From DATARH01 sp046724035 (GTDB taxonomy: Bacteria; Pseudomonadota; Alphaproteobacteria; ATCC43930; CGMCC-115725), in assembly GCA_046724035.1 (NCBI GenBank), contig JBKOVT010000003.1, forward strand, positions 1 to 14,240: a stretch of 14,240 bases of DNA. Reading direction: 5' to 3'. The notes below the pieces were generated by a model. The model worked only from the letters and a program-made list of their open reading frames with translations. It was not told the DNA's origin and ran no database searches. Below, piece after piece: positions 9,299-14,240 of the stretch. The position numbers and the translations under genes were made by a program. Position 1 is the first letter of the stretch. The number at the start of each line of letters is the position of its first letter.

Positions 9299-9318
9299 CG
9301 CCGCCCAGCGTGGCGGCG
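9299..9318 (+). other. GC-rich hairpin in the dedA leader
   Basis: CGCCGCC at 9299-9305 pairs with GGCGGCG at 9312-9318 around a six-base loop. It is 37 bases upstream of the dedA start, in the 179-bp divergent region shared with the DUF4337 gene. No T-run follows. It could be a leader structure or chance in G+C-rich DNA. Confidence 0.25.
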
Positions 9319-9355
9319 TGCGCTAAGCCGGCGGGCGGGGCGGAAACGGGCCGGA

Positions 9356-9970
9356 ATGGATATCAATCAGCTTATTGCCGATAACGGCGCCTGCTTCTAC
9401 GCGATCGCCTTCATTTGGACCTTTCTCGAAGGCGAGACCGTCATCCTGTTTGCCGGCTTCGCCGCGGCACAGGGGCTGATCGATCCGCTATTGCTGCTGA
9501 TAGCTGCTTGGCTCGGGAGCTTCGCCGGCGACCAATGCTATTTCTGGCTTGGCCGGCAGTTCGGGGTTCGGCTGCTCGATCGTTTCCCGCGGTGGCGGCA
9601 CGGGGTCGATGCGGCGCTGCATTGGCTGGAGCGCTACGACACGGGCTTCATCCTGTCCTTCCGCTTCATCTACGGTGTACGCAACTTTTCATCCTTTGCG
9701 CTTGGTCTCAGCGCCGTCAAATGGGAGCGTTTCCTGCGGCTGAATTTCCTCGCCGCCGGCGTGTGGGCGGCAACGTTTGTCGCGGTCGGGTTCTTCCTCG
9801 GGCACGCCTTCCGAGCGGTGCTCGGCGACATCGCCCGTTCGTTCGGGCTGGTCATGCTCGGTGTCTTCATTGCGGTTTGGATCGGGATGTGGCTGCTGCA
9901 TCGAACGCAGCGCCGGCGCCAGCCGCTTCAGGTCCCCGCGGGCGCTAAGGTCGTCACGCCGCCGCCCTGA
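9356..9970 (+). CDS. DedA family membrane protein
   Basis: Inner-membrane protein of 204 residues in the DedA/SNARE-associated (VTT) superfamily; DedA members act as lipid (undecaprenyl-phosphate or phospholipid) flippases and affect envelope integrity and pH homeostasis. Family landmarks are the acidic pair near FLEGETV (Glu25, Glu27), GSFAGDQ with Asp59, the FRFIYGVRN motif with Arg103 and Arg109, and the glycine-rich GLSAVKW segment. These match the membrane-embedded acidic and arginine residues needed in E. coli YqjA/YghB. The C-terminus is a basic, proline-ending cytoplasmic tail. ATG 9356 is chosen over an upstream start because the upstream translation is Arg/Ala-rich and unlike the family, while the N-terminus from here is normal. 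The gene ends 5 bp from the convergent SAM hydrolase gene. Confidence 0.9.
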   Translation: MDINQLIADNGACFYAIAFIWTFLEGETVILFAGFAAAQGLIDPLLLLIAAWLGSFAGDQCYFWLGRQFGVRLLDRFPRWRHGVDAALHWLERYDTGFILSFRFIYGVRNFSSFALGLSAVKWERFLRLNFLAAGVWAATFVAVGFFLGHAFRAVLGDIARSFGLVMLGVFIAVWIGMWLLHRTQRRRQPLQVPAGAKVVTPPP

Positions 9971-9975
9971 ACGGC

Positions 9976-10704
9976 TCAGCTGACAATTTCGATGCTGGTG
10001 CCGATCGTTAGGTTCAATACCCGGTCGGCGCGCCCCTGGTTGATTGCGATCTCGACCAGCCCGTTCGAATTGACGTACCAGAAGGCCGCGCCCTGCGGCA
10101 CGGTCGAGAACGTCTCCGCACGCGCCAGCTCCCGGCCGCCCCCCAAGAGCCGCGCGCTCGGCGCGACGGTCTCGCCGCGCAGCCCGGTCATCGCATTGCC
10201 GTAGCGGTCGATATAGACGATTTCGGCGAGATCGTCAGGCCAGCCCGGCTGCGGCATCGCCTGCGTCTGCCGGCCGAGCGAGTCGGGCGTCTCGCTGCGC
10301 GCCAGCCGCGCCGCAACGGGCGCGAACAGATCGCGGCCGTGAAAGCTGGCCGATAGCGCCGGCGGCTGCCAGGCGATCTGCCACACTCGGCTCCGCGCGG
10401 CGCGGCGCCGCACGATCTCGAAGAGCCCATTATCGGGCCCGACATAGAACCGCCCGTCGGCCTCGACGATCAGCGCGCCGCGATCGCTGCCGACGCCGGG
10501 ATCGACGACGCACAGGAACACGGTCTCAGCCGCAAACCATGCGGCGTACGCGGCCAGCAGATAGGCCGCAGGCTTGGGCTGTCCGGCCGGCAGGTCGGCA
10601 AAGAGCGAGACCACCGGCACGGCGGGCGCGGCCTGCTGCAACACGGCGGTCATTTGCCCGGTATAGGGCCCCTCGAGACCGAAATCGGTGAACAGCACGA
10701 GCAT
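9976..10704 (-). CDS. SAM hydroxide adenosyltransferase / SAM hydrolase (DUF62 family)
   Basis: Cytoplasmic enzyme of 242 residues in the fluorinase/chlorinase-related DUF62 family. Members cleave S-adenosylmethionine with a hydroxide from water, giving adenosine and methionine. The N-terminus LFTDFG (4-9) and VVDPGVGSDR (66-75) are characteristic. The Asp-Arg-His triad reported for archaeal members is intact: Asp68, Arg75 and His122 (FHGRD). PDNGL (90-94) and the C-terminal domain motif VNSNGLVEIAINQG for adenine binding are also present. These features favour the hydroxide enzyme over a halogenase, which lacks this triad. The physiological role in bacteria is unclear; removal of excess SAM is one idea. 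The ATG at 10704 has no good Shine-Dalgarno but gives the family-typical start. It is divergent from the small secreted protein gene. Confidence 0.93.
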   Translation of the reverse strand: MLVLFTDFGLEGPYTGQMTAVLQQAAPAVPVVSLFADLPAGQPKPAAYLLAAYAAWFAAETVFLCVVDPGVGSDRGALIVEADGRFYVGPDNGLFEIVRRRAARSRVWQIAWQPPALSASFHGRDLFAPVAARLARSETPDSLGRQTQAMPQPGWPDDLAEIVYIDRYGNAMTGLRGETVAPSARLLGGGRELARAETFSTVPQGAAFWYVNSNGLVEIAINQGRADRVLNLTIGTSIEIVS

Positions 10705-10773
10705 GCGCCGGCGACTATGCCGCTGCCTTCATCGGCGCCGCAATAGAGCGCCTCCCACGCGTCGTCCGAATGA

Positions 10774-10809
10774 GTTGACCCGTTGACGGTTGAACATCGC
10801 GCTTACTAT
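10774..10809 (+). promoter_or_regulatory. Candidate promoter with repeated GTTGA motifs
   Basis: GTTGA occurs at 10774, 10782 and 10789, and again at 10824. TTGACG (10783-10788) and TACTAT (10804-10809) could form a sigma-70 -35/-10 pair with a short 15-bp spacer, directed at the small secreted protein gene. The closely spaced repeats might bind a regulator. Confidence 0.35.
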
Positions 10810-10885
10810 TCGCGGGGTGCGCGGTTGAAAATGCCGCCCGTTGTCGTATCGTCGCCCCGCGCTGGGGATGTGGGCGGGGGATCTG

Positions 10886-11335
10886 ATGAAACGGTGGGTG
10901 TTGATTGCCGCGTTTGGCGCCGCGCTGGCGCTGCAGCCGGTCTCGGCGGCCGAGCGCGCTAGAGGGGACTGCTACACGCCGAGCGCCATTGAGGCAGAGC
11001 AGGCGATTCGCTTTCTGACCGATGTCATGATCGTCAGCACGACCTGCCAAGACACCGTCTATGCCGAGTTTCGGCTGCGCAACCGCGACGCGATCCTTGC
11101 TTACCAAAAGGCGATGATGGCGCATTTCCACGGCGCCCCCGGATTTGACCGCTGGAACACGGTGATCGCCAATCAGGCCGCGCAGAAGCGCGCCGGGATG
11201 CCGAGCACGGTCGTCTGCCAGCAGGCCACGGATTTGATGAAGCAGGCGAGCGCTCTCGACCCGCCGAGATTCCGCGCCTTTGCCGCGGCACAGGCGGCGG
11301 CCGCCGCGCCGCAATATCCGCGCTGCGGCAAATAG
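10886..11335 (+). CDS. Small secreted four-cysteine protein of unknown function
   Basis: No family recognised. The 149-residue product has a clear signal peptide (MKRWVLIAAFGAALALQPVSA, cleavage likely after VSA at residue 21 or one residue later). The mature part has four cysteines (29, 54, 111, 147), an even number that suits two disulfides in the periplasm. It looks mostly helical, with a polar centre (EFRLRNRDAILAYQKAMMAHF, 61-81) and an alanine-rich stretch (131-141) before the C-terminal PRCGK. The ATG at 10886 is chosen because the signal peptide starts there; a GGCGGGGG run lies about 5 bases upstream. ATG 10868 would add six residues. It is divergent from the SAM hydrolase gene and ends 14 bp from the convergent MFS gene. 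There is no catalytic motif, so it may be a binding or structural protein. Confidence 0.8.
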   Translation: MKRWVLIAAFGAALALQPVSAAERARGDCYTPSAIEAEQAIRFLTDVMIVSTTCQDTVYAEFRLRNRDAILAYQKAMMAHFHGAPGFDRWNTVIANQAAQKRAGMPSTVVCQQATDLMKQASALDPPRFRAFAAAQAAAAAPQYPRCGK

Positions 11336-11349
11336 GCCGCCGGGCCGGC

Positions 11350-12492
11350 TCAGCGCCGGCGCGCCAGCGTGACAGTTCCGCCAAGCCCTGCGGCCGATAG
11401 CAGCGCCATAAAGAGATAGGCTTGGCCGCCATAGGCGCCGTAAAGCGTGCCCGCCACCAGCATGACAAGGCCGCTGCCGAGCCCGGCCGAGATAGCCGCA
11501 TAAAGCGACTGAGCGCTTGCTGCGGCGCTGGGCGGCACCGTGCGCGCCATAAAATACATCGCGCCGAGATGGCTCGCGCCAAAGGTCAAGGCGTGCAGCA
11601 ATTGCAGGACGGCGGCGGCGGCGAGCCCCGGCACGCTACCCATGAAGGTCCAGCGCAGGACGCCGGCGATGCCACCCGCCGCCATCAGCCCGAGCGGCCC
11701 GAGCCGCGCCACCAGGCGCGCGCTGTACCAGAACAGCACGATCTCGGCGACGACGCCCTCGGCCCAGAGCACACCGATGACAGGATCGGCAAAACCGAGC
11801 TCGCGCCAATAGAGCGTGCCAAAACCGTAATAGAGCTGATGGCTCGACTGCAGCGCCGCGCCGCTCGCGACGAATAGCCAGAACCGACGGTCCGCGGCAA
11901 ACCGGCCGAGCGCCGCCCAGCGCGCGCGGCCGGCTGCGGCCGAGCCGGGTGGTATCCAGCAGCACACAACCAGGACCAGGGCGGAGGCGGCGAGCACCAG
12001 GGCCAGTACCGTGTTCCCCGCCACCGCTGCGCTGCTGTCGCCGCCCAGGAGCGCGCCTGTGCCGACGGCGGCGATGATGAAGCTCAGCGAGCCCCACACC
12101 CGGATGCGGCCATAATCGAAGCCGCCGCCACGCACCGCCGCCAGGGTGATGCTGTCGCCGAGCGGCATCAGAGCCGATTGCGCGACGCCCGCCACAAGGT
12201 TCAGCCAGAGCAGGCCCCAAAAATTCCATTCCGGCCAAAGCGCGGCGTAGGCGATGCAGGCCAGCGCGGCGAGCGCCACCATGACGCCGCGCCGCTGGCC
12301 GAGCCGGTCGGCGAACCCCCCGATCAGCGGGGTCGCGGCCACCTTGGCCCAGATCCCGGCAGCGAAAAGCAGCGCGATTTCTGGCGCGTCGAGACCGCGG
12401 CCGGCCAGCCACACCGGCCAGAACGGGGTCTGGATCCCGACCACGAGAAAGCTGGCAGCGTAGAAGCCGCCGAGGCGCGCGCGGGTTGCCAT
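11350..12492 (-). CDS. MFS transporter, HcaT-like (3-phenylpropionate transporter family)
   Basis: Inner-membrane secondary transporter of 380 residues with about 12 transmembrane helices, close in length to E. coli HcaT (379). The MFS motif-A-like loop GGFADRLGQRR (58-68) lies after helix 2, and the family hallmark RVWGSLSFI (131-139) marks the HcaT/MFS_1-like branch. The central cytoplasmic loop (about 182-203) separates two six-helix halves. A carboxylate or aromatic acid substrate is possible, but no phenylpropionate catabolic genes are nearby, so specificity is open. The ATG at 12492 follows AGGA; ATG 12507 is an in-frame alternative without a Shine-Dalgarno. The frame stays open further upstream, but that overlaps the divergent TerC gene and is not coding. 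It converges on the secreted four-cysteine protein. Confidence 0.88.
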   Translation of the reverse strand: MATRARLGGFYAASFLVVGIQTPFWPVWLAGRGLDAPEIALLFAAGIWAKVAATPLIGGFADRLGQRRGVMVALAALACIAYAALWPEWNFWGLLWLNLVAGVAQSALMPLGDSITLAAVRGGGFDYGRIRVWGSLSFIIAAVGTGALLGGDSSAAVAGNTVLALVLAASALVLVVCCWIPPGSAAAGRARWAALGRFAADRRFWLFVASGAALQSSHQLYYGFGTLYWRELGFADPVIGVLWAEGVVAEIVLFWYSARLVARLGPLGLMAAGGIAGVLRWTFMGSVPGLAAAAVLQLLHALTFGASHLGAMYFMARTVPPSAAASAQSLYAAISAGLGSGLVMLVAGTLYGAYGGQAYLFMALLSAAGLGGTVTLARRR

Positions 12493-12567
12493 CCCATCCT
12501 GCGGCATCGTCGCTATACGCATCCGGGTGGGGTCGACGCTGCCGCGGTCCATGCTTATGTCGCGGTC

Positions 12568-13206
12568 GTGTTGCCTGGTCTGAACGAGGCGAGCGCGCTT
12601 CTGTCGGTGGTCATCATCGACGTCGTGCTCGCCGGCGACAATGCGATTATCGTCGGGATGGCGGCGGCGGGACTGCCGCCGGAGCGCCGCCGCCGCGTCA
12701 TCCTGCTCGGCATCGCGGCCGCGACGGCTTTGCGCATCCTGTTTGCCTTTGTCGCGCTGGAATTGCTGCAGAACGTCATCGGTCTGACCGCGGCAGGCGG
12801 CTTGTTGCTGTTGTGGGTCTCCTGGAAGATGTACCGCGAGATCCGCGCCTCGAGCCCAGTTCCGGCACATGCCAGCGCGGGGCCGGCGCCGCCGATGCAC
12901 CAGCGCAGCAAAACGACCGCGCAGGCGATGACGCAGATCGTGCTCGCCGACCTCTCCATGTCGCTCGACAACGTGCTCGCGGTCGCCGGCGTCGCGCGCG
13001 ACCACCCCTACATTCTGGCCATCGGGCTGGTGCTCTCGGTCGCGCTGATGGGCGTCGCATCGACCTATGTCGCCCGCCTGCTCGACCGGCTCTTCTGGCT
13101 GGCCTGGGTCGGGCTCGGCATCATCACCTTTGTGGCGTTGCGGATGATCTGGGACGGCTCGGCGCAGATCATGCACCAGACCGCGATGCTCAACCTACTC
13201 GGGTAG
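12568..13206 (+). CDS. TerC/YjbE-family integral membrane protein (likely metal ion exporter)
   Basis: Membrane protein of about 212 residues with the TerC-family internal duplication. The first half carries IIDVVLAGDNA (Asp18, Asp24, Asn25) and the second ADLSMSLDNV (Asp128, Asp134, Asn135). These acidic/Asn pairs inside membrane helices are thought to bind the transported metal. Seven or so hydrophobic segments surround a short proline/alanine-rich loop (97-110). Related bacterial proteins export manganese or support metalation of exported proteins; tellurite resistance is a weaker association. No ATG fits. GTG 12568, or TTG 12571, gives a family-like N-terminus, while the upstream in-frame sequence is unlike TerC. 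It is divergent from the MFS gene across only 75 bp, and no manganese riboswitch could be recognised there. Confidence 0.88.
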   Translation: MLPGLNEASALLSVVIIDVVLAGDNAIIVGMAAAGLPPERRRRVILLGIAAATALRILFAFVALELLQNVIGLTAAGGLLLLWVSWKMYREIRASSPVPAHASAGPAPPMHQRSKTTAQAMTQIVLADLSMSLDNVLAVAGVARDHPYILAIGLVLSVALMGVASTYVARLLDRLFWLAWVGLGIITFVALRMIWDGSAQIMHQTAMLNLLG

Positions 13207-13249
13207 CGCATGGCACCGGTTACGGCGCCAGCTCCCAGCTCGCCGCGAT

Positions 13250-13272
13250 GAGCGCTTGCCATAGGCGCGCTC
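13250..13272. terminator. Hairpin between convergent TerC and thioesterase genes
   Basis: GAGCGC-TT-GCC-ATA-GGC-GCGCTC folds into a 9-bp stem with a two-base bulge and a three-base loop in the 95-bp gap between the converging genes. It could act in both directions. No T-run follows on the plus strand, so termination efficiency is uncertain. Confidence 0.45.
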
Positions 13273-13301
13273 CTTCGAGCTGCCTCCCACCCTCGACTGG
13301 C

Positions 13302-13697
13302 TCACAGAACGAGCTGCGTTTGCGTCACGAGCGCGACGAGGCGACCCTCGGCTGTCGTGATGCGGGTCTGCCACACCATCGTGCGCCGGCCGCGATGCAG
13401 CGCGGTCGCCTCGGCGGTGACTCGCGTGCCCACTGGCGCGGCGGCGATAAAGTTTGTCTTGCTCTCGATCGTCGTCGTGCCGGCGCCCTCCGGCAGGTTG
13501 AGGAACGTGCCGACGCCGCCGAGCGTGTCGGCGAATGCCATGATCGCGCCGCCATGCAAGACCGCCGGCCGCGTGCATAGATCGTCGCGCACCGTCATCT
13601 CGGCGATGACTCGATCGGGCGCGGCATGGGTGAATTCGATCCCCAAGAGCTCGGCAAAGGGCAGCATCTGCGATTTGATCTTCGCGAGCGCATCCAT
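13302..13697 (-). CDS. PaaI-type hotdog-fold thioesterase
   Basis: Cytoplasmic acyl-CoA thioesterase-like protein of 131 residues, normal for a single hotdog domain. The family signature LHGGAIMAFADTLGG (47-61) contains the HGG turn and Asp57, which activates water in PaaI and EntH/YbdB-type enzymes. IESKTNFI (78-85) and GTRVTAEATALHRGRRT (90-106) are the following strands. It probably hydrolyses an aromatic or medium-chain acyl-CoA; the substrate is unknown. ATG 13697 is chosen over the TTG at 13703 because GGAGG (13705-13709) sits seven bases before it. The DTW gene ends 28 bp upstream on the same strand, so the two are probably co-transcribed. Confidence 0.9.
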   Translation of the reverse strand: MDALAKIKSQMLPFAELLGIEFTHAAPDRVIAEMTVRDDLCTRPAVLHGGAIMAFADTLGGVGTFLNLPEGAGTTTIESKTNFIAAAPVGTRVTAEATALHRGRRTMVWQTRITTAEGRLVALVTQTQLVL

Positions 13698-13704
13698 CCC
13701 CAAT

Positions 13705-13709
13705 CCTCC
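13705..13709 (-). promoter_or_regulatory. Ribosome binding site deciding the thioesterase start
   Basis: On the minus strand GGAGG is spaced seven bases from the ATG at 13697. It would be only one base from the TTG at 13703, so the ATG is the better start. Confidence 0.7.
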
Positions 13710-13725
13710 ATCGGCTCTGCCAACC

Positions 13726-14240
13726 TCAGCCGCCGGCCGGCTGTCTCGCGTCAGGTCGTGCGGCTGCCATCATATGTTCGAGCGCGGCGAGCAGCGCATC
13801 GGCGGCTTCCGGCCCGCGTTCCAGATGCCGCAGCACCAGCGCCGCAGATTCCAGGGTCGACAGCGCTTCGCGGCGAGGCTCGCGGCGCAGCCGCCCGAGC
13901 CGTGCCGGGCGCGGCGGGTTCAGCACGAGCCGGTGCAATTTTAAGAGCCACGGGTTGCGCCACCATAAGGTCTTCGCTTGGCTCCAGGTGCCGTCGAGCA
14001 GCACGATCCCGTCGAGATGCTTTAGCACCGCGTCTGGCTCGGCGACGGGCTGCCCGTCGCGCCCGAGCAACAAGATGTCGCGGCCGTCGGCGAGTGCCAC
14101 CGGTTGTGTCGAGCCGAGATAGAGCACCGCCCAGCGGCGGGGATCGGCGTCGCGGCCGAGCGGCCGCGCCAGGTTCGGCCAGGACAGGCCGGCGACCAGC
14201 TTTATATTCCGCAATGTGGCGAGGATGGCCGGCGCGGTCG
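13726..14240 (-). CDS. DTW domain protein, probable tRNA-uridine aminocarboxypropyltransferase (5' end outside the window)
   Basis: Partial gene: the frame is open to the right edge, and about 170 C-terminal residues are visible. DTW-domain proteins such as E. coli TapT (YfiP/TuaA) transfer the 3-amino-3-carboxypropyl group of SAM to a tRNA uridine, giving acp3U. The family motif appears as VLLDGTWSQAKTLWW (D-x-T-W), followed by VLNPPRPARLGRLRREPRREALSTLESAA, which matches the conserved R-x-x-P...STLE-A block. The DLRN-like N-terminal zinc-binding cysteines usual in the family would lie beyond base 14240. A TTG at 14214 is not credible as the start, because the open frame and family-like sequence continue upstream of it. 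The hotdog thioesterase follows 28 bp downstream on the same strand. Confidence 0.88.
   Translation of the reverse strand, partial: TAPAILATLRNIKLVAGLSWPNLARPLGRDADPRRWAVLYLGSTQPVALADGRDILLLGRDGQPVAEPDAVLKHLDGIVLLDGTWSQAKTLWWRNPWLLKLHRLVLNPPRPARLGRLRREPRREALSTLESAALVLRHLERGPEAADALLAALEHMMAAARPDARQPAGG

Noticed and set aside
12493..12567. Manganese (yybP-ykoY) riboswitch upstream of TerC
   Set aside because: The region is only 75 bp and I could not identify the conserved loops of that aptamer.
12493..13176. N-terminal extension of the MFS gene by over 200 codons
   Set aside because: The extra sequence is His/Arg/Asp-rich, overlaps the divergent TerC gene and is not part of an MFS fold.
12486..13580. 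Plus-strand open frame across TerC and the thioesterase
   Set aside because: Arg/Ala-rich shadow translation overlapping two supported genes in other frames.

Overview
The window is a dense, high-G+C (about two-thirds G+C by eye) bacterial chromosome segment. Gene content, codon usage and a general-stress (EcfG-type) promoter signature point to an alphaproteobacterium, perhaps Rhodospirillales or Hyphomicrobiales (Rhizobiales)-like. That placement is inferred from family resemblance, not from a marker gene. I see no tRNA, rRNA, insertion sequence, CRISPR array or phage module. No gene-free stretch exceeds about 180 bp.

Region 1 (2-3745, + strand) holds two tandem D-2-hydroxyacid dehydrogenase paralogs (the first cut by the window edge), a glutathione S-transferase and a secreted, cysteine-rich metallophosphoesterase. 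The genes are 19, 48 and 32 bp apart. Both dehydrogenases keep the catalytic Arg and His but have Tyr where the family usually has the catalytic Glu.

Region 2 (7605-3746, - strand) is the most coherent functional block. A 62-aa highly charged protein sits behind a perfect GGAAC-N16-CGTT promoter. It is followed on the same strand by an HdeD-family membrane protein, a small heat-shock protein (Hsp20) and a full-length ATP-dependent Lon protease whose start codon overlaps the Hsp20 stop (ATGA). Together they look like a protein-quality and envelope stress module: the chaperone holds unfolded proteins, Lon degrades them, and HdeD acts at the inner membrane.

Region 3 (7683-11335) is a run of single genes in alternating orientation: an alpha/beta hydrolase (+), a DUF4337 membrane protein (-), a DedA-family membrane protein (+), a SAM hydroxide adenosyltransferase/SAM hydrolase (-) and a small secreted four-cysteine protein of unknown function (+). 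Convergent neighbours are separated by only 5-14 bp, and by 0 bp at the phosphoesterase/Lon junction.

Region 4 (11350-14240) has an HcaT-like MFS transporter (-) divergent from a TerC/YjbE-type metal transporter (+), then a PaaI-type hotdog thioesterase (-) behind a DTW-domain tRNA aminocarboxypropyltransferase (-) that runs off the right edge.

Most genes belong to known families. The best leads are the EcfG-type promoter with its four-gene stress block, the Glu-to-Tyr change shared by the tandem dehydrogenases, and two small uncharacterised proteins.
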